Source of the DNA: CBDDKZ01 sp965230415
GTDB lineage: Bacteria; Bacteroidota; Bacteroidia; Cytophagales; JAAEPT01
Assembly (NCBI GenBank): GCA_965230415.1
Contig: CBDDKZ010000005.1
Coordinates: 1,860,001 to 1,924,000 of the forward strand
Reading direction: 5' to 3'
Length of the DNA: 64,000 nucleotides
Part shown: positions 18,163 through 26,926 of the stretch, piece by piece
Layout: each line of letters starts with the position of its first letter
Position numbering within the stretch: position 1 is the first letter of the stretch
Made by a program: the position numbers and the translations under genes
The notes under the pieces: model-generated
What the model was told of the DNA's origin: nothing
The model's input: the letters and a program-made list of their open reading frames with translations, nothing else
The model's database searches: none

Positions 18163-20889
18163 ATGGATAAATATTCGTACATAGCAAATGCCCATGGTGG
18201 ATATATAGATACACTATATAGCGACTACCAGGCAGATCCAGCCTCCGTAGATGAAAGCTGGCAAAAATTTTTTGAAGGTTTTGATTTTGCTACATCAAAA
18301 TTTGGTGAAAATGGCGGTTCGCAACCGTCAGCGCAAAGCGATAAAGAAGTAAAAGTTTATAAGCTGATTCGAGCTTACAGAAGTAGAGCCCACTTGCGTT
18401 CCAATACAAATCCTGTGCGCCAACGTAAAGACAGAAACCCGGCGCTCGATCTCCAGGACTTTGGCTTAAGCGATGCCGATTTGAATACAACTTTTCAGGT
18501 GGGGCATGAATTAGGCATTGGTGCAGCAACTTTGAAGGAAATTATCACTTCTCTAAAAAAGATTTATGAGGGTTCTATTGGCTTCGAATACATGTATATT
18601 CGCCATCGCGAACGTCTCAATTGGTTCAGACAAAAAATTGAAAAGGAGTCGCTGAGTTATAAGCCTGACACCAATAATATCAAACGAATTTTAAGCAAAC
18701 TGAACGAAGCCGTTGTTTTCGAAAGTTTCTTACACACCAAGTATGTGGGTCAAAAGCGATTTTCGTTAGAAGGCGGTGAAACTACTATTCCCGCACTGGA
18801 TGCCCTCATCCAAAAAGGTTCGGACTTAGGAATTGAAGAGTTTGTAATTGGTATGGCGCATCGCGGTCGCCTAAATGTGCTTGCCAATGTAATGGGAAAA
18901 ACATATGAGCAGATTTTCAATGAATTTGAAGGTGCTCATCCCGATCAAACTATGGGTGATGGTGACGTGAAATACCATATGGGTTTTTCCAGTGAAGTGG
19001 AGACTGCTAATGGCAAGTCTGTTTATCTGAAATTAACACCAAACCCTTCACACCTGGAGGCTGTAAATCCGGTAGTTGAAGGTTTTGTAAGATCTAAAGC
19101 AGACAGACTTTATGATGGCGATTTTAATAAAATTGTTCCAATTCTTATACATGGTGACGCAGCAGTTGCAGGACAAGGTATTATTTACGAAGTAATCCAA
19201 ATGCAAAAGCTGAAGGGTTACCGTACCGGCGGAACAATTCACTTTGTCATTAATAACCAGGTTGGATTTACTACAGATTTTGAAGACGCACGTTCAAGTA
19301 TATATTGTACAGATGTAGCTAAGACTATCGACGCTCCGGTTTTTCACGTGAATGGTGATGACCCTGAAGCAGTGGTGTTTTGCATGCAATTGGCCATTGA
19401 ATATCGTCAGAAATTTCAACGAGATGTATTCGTTGATATGGTATGTTATCGTCGTCATGGCCATAACGAAAGTGATGAGCCGAAGTTTACACAACCCAAG
19501 CTCTATAATATCATTTCCAAACACCCTAATCCTCGCGAGATTTATAACAAACAACTGATTGACCGCGGGGACCTCGGAGCGGAAGTAGCAAAGCAGATGG
19601 ACAAAGAGTTTAGAAGCTTGTTGCAAGATCGCCTGAATCAGGTAAAACAACATCAGCTGCCTTATACTTTCCAAAAAACGGAGAAGGAATGGCAGGAGTT
19701 ACGAAATTCGACTTCCGACGATTTCAAATATTCTCCCGATACATCTATCAGTGCAGATGTTATTGACAAGGTAGGTAAGGCCTTAACTACGCTACCTGAA
19801 AATTTCGTACCGCTGAAACAGATAGATCGTCTGATTAAAGCTCGTAAAGATATGTTCTTTGACAAAAAAGAACTTGACTGGGCGGCAGCCGAACTATTGG
19901 CATACGGTTCTTTATTGATGGATGGAACCTATGTTCGTCTATCCGGACAAGATGTACAGCGTGGTACCTTTTCTCACCGACATGCCATTCTGAAGGATGC
20001 CGAGACGAATGAACCACATAATAATTTAAATCACATTGAAGGATGTGAGCAAAAATTTGAAATCTATAACTCCTTATTATCAGAATACGGTGTTTTGGGT
20101 TTTGAATTTGGATATGCCTGGGGACACCCTAAAACACTGGCAATCTGGGAAGCGCAGTTTGGTGATTTTGCCAACGGTGCACAAGTAATGATTGACCAGT
20201 TTATTATGACATCAGAGACCAAATGGGCGATGCAAAACGACTTGGTTATGTTGCTGCCTCACGGTCAGGAAGGTCAGGGCCCCGAACACTCAAGTGCCCG
20301 TCTTGAACGATTTCTGAAAGGTTGTGCCGATTTCAATATGGTTGTGGCTAATATCACCACACCGGCAAACTTCTTCCATATTATGAGAAGACAAATGGCA
20401 TGGCCATTTAGAAAACCATTGGTAATTATGTCGCCCAAATCATTGTTAAGACATCCTTTGGTGGTGTCTCCAATGGAAGATTTTACCGATAACAAATTCA
20501 AGGAAATTATTGGTGATGACTACGCAGACCCTAAAAAGGTGAAACGTGTGATTCTCTGTTCTGGTAAAGTATACTTCGACCTGCTTGAAGAACAGCAAAA
20601 GAATAAACGCAGCGATGTAGCGATCCTCAGGGCGGAACAATTATATCCGTTTACTTTTGAGCAGTTTGATGATCTGGTAAAACCTTACAAAAAAGATACT
20701 CCGGTTGTCTGGGTACAGGAAGAACCTGAAAATGCAGGTGCGTGGGGTTATATCTTAAGGTCATTATATCAACATGTTAAAAACCTGTCAGTAATTGCAA
20801 AAGAAGAATCGGCTTCACCGGCGGTAGGTTATATTAATATACACAAGAAAATGCAGGCAGAGCTGGTTGCAAGAGCCTTCGATATTTAA
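18163..20889 (+). CDS. sucA: 2-oxoglutarate dehydrogenase E1 component
   Basis: The 908-residue thiamine-diphosphate enzyme decarboxylates 2-oxoglutarate and passes the succinyl group to the lipoyl arms of E2. It begins with the SYIANAHGGYIDTLYSDYQ peripheral-subunit helix, and shows the EEFVIGMAHRGRLNVL, LIHGDAAVAGQGI and CYRRHGHNESDEP blocks and, in the transketolase-like C-terminal half, HGQEGQGPEHSSARLERFL. All are hallmarks of the homodimeric OGDH E1 at its usual length. It forms one unit with sucB (33 bases downstream) and lpd. Confidence 0.96.
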   Translation: MDKYSYIANAHGGYIDTLYSDYQADPASVDESWQKFFEGFDFATSKFGENGGSQPSAQSDKEVKVYKLIRAYRSRAHLRSNTNPVRQRKDRNPALDLQDFGLSDADLNTTFQVGHELGIGAATLKEIITSLKKIYEGSIGFEYMYIRHRERLNWFRQKIEKESLSYKPDTNNIKRILSKLNEAVVFESFLHTKYVGQKRFSLEGGETTIPALDALIQKGSDLGIEEFVIGMAHRGRLNVLANVMGKTYEQIFNEFEGAHPDQTMGDGDVKYHMGFSSEVETANGKSVYLKLTPNPSHLEAVNPVVEGFVRSKADRLYDGDFNKIVPILIHGDAAVAGQGIIYEVIQMQKLKGYRTGGTIHFVINNQVGFTTDFEDARSSIYCTDVAKTIDAPVFHVNGDDPEAVVFCMQLAIEYRQKFQRDVFVDMVCYRRHGHNESDEPKFTQPKLYNIISKHPNPREIYNKQLIDRGDLGAEVAKQMDKEFRSLLQDRLNQVKQHQLPYTFQKTEKEWQELRNSTSDDFKYSPDTSISADVIDKVGKALTTLPENFVPLKQIDRLIKARKDMFFDKKELDWAAAELLAYGSLLMDGTYVRLSGQDVQRGTFSHRHAILKDAETNEPHNNLNHIEGCEQKFEIYNSLLSEYGVLGFEFGYAWGHPKTLAIWEAQFGDFANGAQVMIDQFIMTSETKWAMQNDLVMLLPHGQEGQGPEHSSARLERFLKGCADFNMVVANITTPANFFHIMRRQMAWPFRKPLVIMSPKSLLRHPLVVSPMEDFTDNKFKEIIGDDYADPKKVKRVILCSGKVYFDLLEEQQKNKRSDVAILRAEQLYPFTFEQFDDLVKPYKKDTPVVWVQEEPENAGAWGYILRSLYQHVKNLSVIAKEESASPAVGYINIHKKMQAELVARAFDI

Positions 20890-20922
20890 TTAAACTAAGA
20901 ACTTATTTAGCGCATTCATAAA

Positions 20923-22416
20923 ATGGCATTCGAACTAAAAATACCAAACGTAGGAGAATCGGTCACGGAAGTGACAATCGGAACCTGGAGTGTACAATCA
21001 GGTGACTTCGTGGAACAGGATCAATTATTAGTGGAAGTTGAGACTGACAAAGCCACACAAGAGTTTCATGCAGAAGTAAGTGGTGTGATTTCCATCAAAA
21101 TTGAAGAAGGAGAAACTGTAGATATTGGCACCTTGATTGCAGAAATAGATACCGATGCAGCAGGAACAACTCCCAAAGCTGATGCTCCGGCAGCAGCAAC
21201 CGCCGCTGAGGCTTCATCGTCTGAGCCCAAAGCAACCGGTGAAGTTATCGAGTTAAAAGTTGCCCAGGTAGCAGAATCTATCACTGAAGTAATTCTTTCG
21301 AGCTGGATTAAAGCCGATGGAGATTTTGTTGAACTGGATGAAAATGTAGCCGAGATAGAATCGGACAAAGCGACCTTTGAACTTCCGGCGGAAGGCAGAG
21401 GAATATTAAGACACGCAGCCAATGAAGGAGACACCCTTCAAATTGGAGATCTTATCGCAAAGATTGAAGTGATGGAAGGTGGAGCGGTTCCTCAGGAAAC
21501 TGCTGCTCCGGTCGCGGCAACTGTTGCTGCCAGTAACGGTTCGTCGAATGAGACTTACGCAAGTGGTCACCCATCACCGGCAGCAGCGAAGATTCTTGCC
21601 GAAAAAGGTATCGATCCTAAAGATGTTAAGGGAACCGGTGTTGACGGACGTGTAACTAAAGAAGATGCTGAGAAAGCACAAAAAACGACACCTGCGCCTG
21701 TTTCTTCAGGTGGTACGCGTGAGCAAACCAGAAAGAAAATGTCTGGTATGCGTAAAACAATAGCAAGACGCCTCGTTTCCGTAAAAAATGAAACAGCTAT
21801 GCTTACTACCTTCAATGAGGTAGATATGAAGCCGGTCATGGACCTTCGCAAGAAATACAAGGAGATGTTTAAAGAGAAAAACGAAGTAGGATTAGGCTTT
21901 ATGTCGTTTTTCACCAAAGCATGTTGCGTGGCACTTCAGGAATGGCCGGCTGTGAATGCTTACATCGATGGTAGCGATATGGTATATAATGATTATTGCG
22001 ATATCTCCATTGCCGTTTCTTCTCCTAAAGGATTAGTAGTTCCTGTTATCAGAAATGCGGAGGATTTGAGTTTTGCAGGCATCGAAAAAGAAGTGGTGAG
22101 ATTGGCTAAGAAAGCCAGAGATGGTAAGTTGGGAATTGACGAAATGGAAGGTGGTACCTTTACCATCACCAATGGAGGTATCTTCGGATCTATGCTTTCC
22201 ACTCCGATTATCAATGCACCGCAATCGGCTATTTTGGGTATGCACAACATTGTTCAGCGACCCGTAGCCGTCAACGGTGAGGTGCAAATAAGACCGATCA
22301 TGTATGTAGCGCTGTCTTATGACCATCGAATTATTGACGGACGAGAGTCGGTGAGCTTCCTGTATCGAGTGAAGGAACTATTGGAAGATCCTGCCCGCTT
22401 ATTATTAGAAATTTAA
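20923..22416 (+). CDS. sucB: Dihydrolipoyl succinyltransferase E2 with two lipoyl domains
   Basis: This 497-residue E2 core protein transfers succinyl groups to CoA. Two lipoyl domains are present in tandem, with the lipoylated lysine in ETDKAT (Lys43) and in ESDKAT (Lys149), joined by Ala/Pro-rich hinges. A peripheral subunit-binding domain lies at about 217-253 (HPSPAAAKILAEKGI). The catalytic core ends with SYDHRIIDGRES, giving His468 and Asp472. Most characterised SucB proteins have one lipoyl domain; the extra one explains the greater length. Position between sucA and lpd supports succinyl- rather than acetyl-transferase, and the core is of the SucB type. Confidence 0.92.
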   Translation: MAFELKIPNVGESVTEVTIGTWSVQSGDFVEQDQLLVEVETDKATQEFHAEVSGVISIKIEEGETVDIGTLIAEIDTDAAGTTPKADAPAAATAAEASSSEPKATGEVIELKVAQVAESITEVILSSWIKADGDFVELDENVAEIESDKATFELPAEGRGILRHAANEGDTLQIGDLIAKIEVMEGGAVPQETAAPVAATVAASNGSSNETYASGHPSPAAAKILAEKGIDPKDVKGTGVDGRVTKEDAEKAQKTTPAPVSSGGTREQTRKKMSGMRKTIARRLVSVKNETAMLTTFNEVDMKPVMDLRKKYKEMFKEKNEVGLGFMSFFTKACCVALQEWPAVNAYIDGSDMVYNDYCDISIAVSSPKGLVVPVIRNAEDLSFAGIEKEVVRLAKKARDGKLGIDEMEGGTFTITNGGIFGSMLSTPIINAPQSAILGMHNIVQRPVAVNGEVQIRPIMYVALSYDHRIIDGRESVSFLYRVKELLEDPARLLLEI

Positions 22417-22442
22417 TTTTAAATAAAAATAGTTAGTTCATC

Positions 22443-23843
22443 ATGAGTTACGATGTAACAGTTATTGGTTCGGGACCCGGTGGTTATGTAGCTGCCATAA
22501 GATGCGCACAGCTGGGTTTCAAAACCGCAATCATAGAAAAATATTCCGTACTTGGAGGCACATGCCTGAACGTTGGCTGTATCCCGTCGAAAGCTTTATT
22601 GGATTCTTCGGAGCATTACCACAATGCTGTTCACACTTTCAAAGAACACGGTATCGATATCAATAAACCTAAGGTTAACCTGAAGCAAATGATCACTCGT
22701 AAAGACGGAGTGGTACAAAGCAACAATCAGGGTGTTGAGTATTTGATGAAAAAGAACAAAATCGATGTGCATCATGGATTGGGATCTTTTGTAGATAAAA
22801 ACACCATTAAGGTTACCGCCGAAGATGGCTCTTCCAAAGAAATTAAAACAGAGAAGACTATTATTGCTACGGGGTCCAAACCTTTTTCGCTTCCTTTCAT
22901 TGAATTGGATAAAAAGCGGGTAATCACTTCAACAGAGGCCTTGAATTTAACAGAGGTTCCTAAAAACTTAATAGTAATTGGCGGCGGCGTAATCGGAATG
23001 GAATTAGGTTCGGTTTATGCCCGTTTAGGCGCCAAAGTACAGGTAGTAGAATACCTCGATTCTTTGATTCCTGGAATGGACAAAGTGTTGGGTAAAGAGC
23101 TACAAAAAGTGCTGAAGAAAGAAGGCTTTGAGTTTAATTTCAAGCACAAAGTGACATCAGTAACATCCAAAGGAAAAACAGTGACAGTTAAAGCTGAAAA
23201 TCCGAAAGGAGAAGAGCTTGAGTTTAAAGGAGATTACTGCCTGGTAGCTATAGGGCGCAGAGCTTATACCGAAGGATTGGGCCTTGAAAATATCGGTTTA
23301 AGTACAAACGATCGCGGTCAGATCGATGTAGACGATCACCTTCAAACAAGCGTTCCCGGTGTCTATGCCATTGGCGATGTAATTAAGGGAGCGATGTTGG
23401 CTCACAAAGCTGAGGAAGAAGGCGTACTTGTTGCCGAACAGCTGGCAGGTCAGAAGCCACATATAAATTATAATCTGATACCTGGTGTGGTTTATACCTG
23501 GCCAGAAGTAGCAGGAGTTGGTTTTACCGAAGAGCAGTTAAAGGAGCAGGGTGTCGCTTATAAGTCAGGGTCTTTTCCTTTTAAAGCATCTGGTCGCGCA
23601 AAGGCGAGCATGGATACCGATGGACTTATCAAGGTGCTTGCAGATAAAAACACCGATGAGATCTTAGGTGTTCATATGATTGGTCCGCGTGCAGCAGATA
23701 TGATTGCGGAGGCGGTGACAGCCATGGAGTTCCGTGCTTCGGCGGAGGATGTGGCGCGTATGTCTCATGCACACCCAACCTATACGGAAGCCATTAAAGA
23801 AGCTTGCCTGGCGGCGACAGAGAACAGAGCGCTTCATATATAA
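22443..23843 (+). CDS. lpdA: Dihydrolipoyl dehydrogenase (E3)
   Basis: The 466-residue flavoprotein reoxidises the dihydrolipoyl arms and reduces NAD+. The FAD fold (VIGSGPGGYVAAIR), the redox disulfide GGTCLNVGCIPSK (Cys41 and Cys46), the NAD fold (IVIGGGVIGMELG), the YAIGDVI segment and the C-terminal HAHPTYTEAIKEA with the catalytic His444-Glu449 pair are all present. Length is standard. It closes the sucA-sucB-lpd unit and is followed by a strong terminator, so E3 is made together with its complex, though it may also serve other 2-oxo acid dehydrogenases. Confidence 0.96.
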   Translation: MSYDVTVIGSGPGGYVAAIRCAQLGFKTAIIEKYSVLGGTCLNVGCIPSKALLDSSEHYHNAVHTFKEHGIDINKPKVNLKQMITRKDGVVQSNNQGVEYLMKKNKIDVHHGLGSFVDKNTIKVTAEDGSSKEIKTEKTIIATGSKPFSLPFIELDKKRVITSTEALNLTEVPKNLIVIGGGVIGMELGSVYARLGAKVQVVEYLDSLIPGMDKVLGKELQKVLKKEGFEFNFKHKVTSVTSKGKTVTVKAENPKGEELEFKGDYCLVAIGRRAYTEGLGLENIGLSTNDRGQIDVDDHLQTSVPGVYAIGDVIKGAMLAHKAEEEGVLVAEQLAGQKPHINYNLIPGVVYTWPEVAGVGFTEEQLKEQGVAYKSGSFPFKASGRAKASMDTDGLIKVLADKNTDEILGVHMIGPRAADMIAEAVTAMEFRASAEDVARMSHAHPTYTEAIKEACLAATENRALHI

Positions 23844-23869
23844 GAATTAACACGTATTTGCAGATAAAG

Positions 23870-23906
23870 AAGAGGCAGTCCGTTTTTTTTCGGATAGCCT
23901 CTTTTT
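23870..23906. terminator. Bidirectional intrinsic terminator between lpd and the propeller gene
   Basis: AAGAGGCAGTCCG pairs with CGGATAGCCTCTT around a loop of eight T, with one mismatch and one G-T pair, and is followed by a T-run on the plus strand. The purine-rich stretch before it gives a weaker T-rich tail on the minus strand. It lies between convergent genes. Confidence 0.8.
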
Positions 23907-23931
23907 GAAATGAAACGGGAGCATTGGCGAT

Positions 23932-25683
23932 TTACTTTTGTACTTTTTGATGAATGATTCTCCCATCCATTAGTTCCAACTCCACTAAATACAAACCTGA
24001 TGCCAGATCTGTGGTGTTAATAACACCCGTTTTTTCACTTTTGAATATGAGTTTACCCAAGGAATTATATAATCTAACAGAACTAATAGCTGCATTAGAT
24101 AGCCGGAGTTCGTTACTAAAGGGATTCGGGTAGGCATATGTCTGAGTTTGTTCTTGCAGCGTGTTTGAGGAAATAACTCCTGTATTCAGCTTCATATGAA
24201 AACTGTCATAATCTCCACGATAAGGCAGGGTCAAAATAGCAGATCCTGGATCAAAATCATTACTCCGATTGTTAAACCCGCCTATACAATGCAGATCACC
24301 ATTACCACCAAATGTCAAGTCCAGCGGTATGATGCCTGAATTAGAGAATTGACCTACGGCATGACTACTTTGATAAGTCCCGGCTGTATCTAATCCGATA
24401 ATAAACACACCTCTTCCCACCGAATAATTATGCTGAAGTAATACCGTTGAGTTGGCATCAGGGTCTGCATCCATTTCTCCATAAGAAAAATATCCTGTGA
24501 AATAGAGCTGTTTATCCGGGCCTATCGTAATAGCTGTTGCAGCATCGTCATGAGCGTTGTTTGTACTGCCAAACCCTTTTACCCATAGAAATTTACCGTC
24601 GGGTTTATATTTGGCTACAAAGCCATTGAGTCGTTGACTTTGAAAAATATCGTATACGCCTTGTGTTTGTCCATTAAAAAAAGCCCCCGAGTGGTATGAT
24701 CCGGTGATATAGATATTGTCTGAGTCATCGATTACCAGGTCTCCTATATTATCTTCTACCACCCCTCCTACTACACGGTTCCAGAGTAGGCCCCCGTTTA
24801 CAGTATCAACTTTTAATATTAAGCCATCGTAACTTCCCACAGCTGATATAAGGTGATTGGTGTTTCCCTGTGCATAGTCGTAATATATTTGATCTGAACA
24901 CCTTCCTGCGACCCAAAGGTCTCCATTGCTATCTATTTCTATACTGCGAAATAAGGCACTATGGGTATTGTTGCTTCCTGCAGTCTTTATCCATAATAAG
25001 TTACCGGCATCGTTTAATTTTAGTATAAACCCATCTTGTGTGGTTGCAATACCAGACTGTGTGGTAGTTGTATTTGTTCCCGGATCGAAGTCAGCACTGC
25101 CCATAAATGTTCCAATAGAGTAGATATTTCCGGCGTTATCTTCCAATACATCGTTAACAGCAATTAAACCGCTTGTGTTTTCTACAAATTCTTTCACCCA
25201 TATATATTGTCCTCCTTTGTTGAGTTTTAAAATAAAACCGTTGTGGGCATTGCCATTATTACCGGATGTTAAGAGCGAAGCTGGATCAGATCCGTCAAGA
25301 GGGTCAAATTGAACAGTGCCCTTGAAATAACCGCATACAAGTAAATTCCCGTCATTGGATGCTTTGATTTTAATACCCACGTCGTCACCGGTATCTCCAT
25401 AAACGCTAACCCAGTCCAGTGTACCGTTACTAAGAATTGCAGCAATAAACATATCTCGACCGCCTTTGTGAGGCACGGACCAGTTTGCTGATGAAGGATC
25501 AATATCGATGTTGGCCGAACTGTAGTACCCTGTGATGTATGACGTTCCATTACTTGGGTCTACATAAATACTTTGAATAAAATCGCGTCCGCTGGAGCCA
25601 ATAGCGCCTGCCCAATCCAAAACTTGGGCCTGCACATCTTGTAGAACGGAGATAATAACGAGTAGTAGTACTGTTTTTTTCAT
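23932..25683 (-). CDS. Secreted SBBP-type beta-propeller with T9SS sorting domain
   Basis: A 583-residue secreted protein with a signal peptide (ending VQAQ). The body is made of repeated units of about 50-60 residues of the form GNIYSIGTFMGSADFDPG ... GFILKLNDAGNLLWIK, which are SBBP/propeller-like repeats common in surface proteins. The last ~80 residues start with YAYPNPFSNELRL and end with GLYLVELELMDGRIIHQKVQK, a type A T9SS sorting domain. It should be cut by PorU and anchored to the surface. The ligand or role is unknown. It is a single gene, convergent with lpd and divergent from the LuxR-type regulator. Confidence 0.88.
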   Translation of the reverse strand: MKKTVLLLVIISVLQDVQAQVLDWAGAIGSSGRDFIQSIYVDPSNGTSYITGYYSSANIDIDPSSANWSVPHKGGRDMFIAAILSNGTLDWVSVYGDTGDDVGIKIKASNDGNLLVCGYFKGTVQFDPLDGSDPASLLTSGNNGNAHNGFILKLNKGGQYIWVKEFVENTSGLIAVNDVLEDNAGNIYSIGTFMGSADFDPGTNTTTTQSGIATTQDGFILKLNDAGNLLWIKTAGSNNTHSALFRSIEIDSNGDLWVAGRCSDQIYYDYAQGNTNHLISAVGSYDGLILKVDTVNGGLLWNRVVGGVVEDNIGDLVIDDSDNIYITGSYHSGAFFNGQTQGVYDIFQSQRLNGFVAKYKPDGKFLWVKGFGSTNNAHDDAATAITIGPDKQLYFTGYFSYGEMDADPDANSTVLLQHNYSVGRGVFIIGLDTAGTYQSSHAVGQFSNSGIIPLDLTFGGNGDLHCIGGFNNRSNDFDPGSAILTLPYRGDYDSFHMKLNTGVISSNTLQEQTQTYAYPNPFSNELRLSNAAISSVRLYNSLGKLIFKSEKTGVINTTDLASGLYLVELELMDGRIIHQKVQK

Positions 25684-25802
25684 TTTTGAGTTTAGTTAAT
25701 TTTGGCGTATCAGATTGATTTATTAAAGATTACCAAGATTAGTAGAATAGGGGGATACCTTTTGATCATTATACTCATTAATGAGTATGAAAATCATAGC
25801 AG

Positions 25803-26567
25803 ATGAGTAGATATATTAGTCTTTTTGAGCATTGGCAGAAAGCACTTAAAATAGAAGAAACTCCCGAGGAAGTACTCGAAAAAGTGATTGGCGATTTGAA
25901 AAAAGCCCAGGTGTTTTTGAACAATACACTTTTTATACAGGACTATCGTGATTTTGGTGTTCGTTTTGCTACAGACAATGCCTATTCTATTTGTGGCTAC
26001 CATCCGGAACATTTTTACGCCAATGGAATTGAAGCAGGTCTGCAATTACTTCACCCAAATGACCTGCCACAACTTTTATTGTTTCAGAAGGAAGCTTTTG
26101 AATTTCTGAATCTGGTGCCTGTAGATAGACGGCATAGTATAGAAATAAGGTATTATGCCAGGGTATACCACAAGGTGCGACAAAAATACAATTACCTGCA
26201 TGCAATAATAACTCCCTTATTATTTGATAAGAAGGGTCAGGTAATTCTTGATATAGCTAATTGGCAAAATGCGAGACCCGTGCATCCTGAAAATGAGCAT
26301 TTCCATTGGAGTCTTAGTTATCGCGATGATAATGATGAATTAATTAGCAAAACAAACTTGAAGAGTGAAGTTGATCTCGATGAATTAAGTCCGGCAGAAA
26401 ACAAAGTACTCGGCCCGCTGCTTGAAGGAAAAAATTCGGTACAAATAGCAGAAGCATTACATATTAGCAGGCACACTGTTGATACACATAGAAGACATAT
26501 TCTCAAGAAAATGGGTGTGTCGTCTACTATTGAGTTAGTAGCACTTTTGAAATCGACGCATAATTAA
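25803..26567 (+). CDS. LuxR-type transcriptional regulator with PAS-like N-terminal domain
   Basis: The C-terminal ~60 residues of this 254-residue protein form a LuxR/FixJ helix-turn-helix (LSPAENKVLGPLLEG, SVQIAEALHISRHTVDTHRRHI). The first ~165 residues have a PAS-like arrangement (TDNAYSICGYHPEHFYANG, LHPNDLPQLLLFQKEAF, HAIITPLLFDKKGQVI), as in many Bacteroidota LuxR regulators that lack a receiver domain. The signal sensed and targets are unknown. It is transcribed away from the propeller gene with a 119-base divergent promoter region, so it could control that neighbour, but this is inference. Confidence 0.85.
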   Translation: MSRYISLFEHWQKALKIEETPEEVLEKVIGDLKKAQVFLNNTLFIQDYRDFGVRFATDNAYSICGYHPEHFYANGIEAGLQLLHPNDLPQLLLFQKEAFEFLNLVPVDRRHSIEIRYYARVYHKVRQKYNYLHAIITPLLFDKKGQVILDIANWQNARPVHPENEHFHWSLSYRDDNDELISKTNLKSEVDLDELSPAENKVLGPLLEGKNSVQIAEALHISRHTVDTHRRHILKKMGVSSTIELVALLKSTHN

Positions 26568-26587
26568 TAAGAAGCTTTGCTGGACGC

Positions 26588-26848
26588 TTATTTATGGCAT
26601 TCACATTGTTTGCATTCGTCCTCAGTTTCGAAGCCTACAGGTCCACAACCACTATACCCAACTTGTTCGCATTTATTGTTGTCTTCGTTGTAAATCCAAC
26701 TGGTCCAAAAGGCTTGACAGATCACGCCGTTTTGACTTGGTACTTTTTCGTAACAAGTATCAATTTTGTCATCACATTTTTTAGAGCAACCTAGAAAGTT
26801 AACAAGTGCTATAGTAAACGGGGTATAAATTAATAGTTTCTTAAGCAT
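26588..26848 (-). CDS. Small lipoprotein with a Kunitz/BPTI-type domain
   Basis: This 86-residue product has a lipobox (NFLG-C, Cys21). After it, cysteines 32, 44, 60, 68, 79 and 82 or 84 follow the BPTI spacing: the 16- and 8-residue steps from the second to fourth cysteine are exact, and WIYN, GYSGC and GFETEDEC match the conserved FYN, YGGC and F-x(5)-C landmarks. Compared with BPTI there is a 3-residue insertion before the second Cys and a 2-residue deletion before the fifth. The residue at the P1 position is Gln45 instead of Lys/Arg, so trypsin inhibition is doubtful. Likely a surface or periplasmic protease inhibitor or binding module. It lies 21 bases after the LuxR gene (convergent). 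Confidence 0.72.
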   Translation of the reverse strand: MLKKLLIYTPFTIALVNFLGCSKKCDDKIDTCYEKVPSQNGVICQAFWTSWIYNEDNNKCEQVGYSGCGPVGFETEDECKQCECHK

Positions 26849-26926
26849 AGTTAGTAGAATTAAAGTCGTTATTGTATAATTGTACGATAAGTAAGGCGAT
26901 GAAAGATTGCCCGCCTTTAGCTCTTG

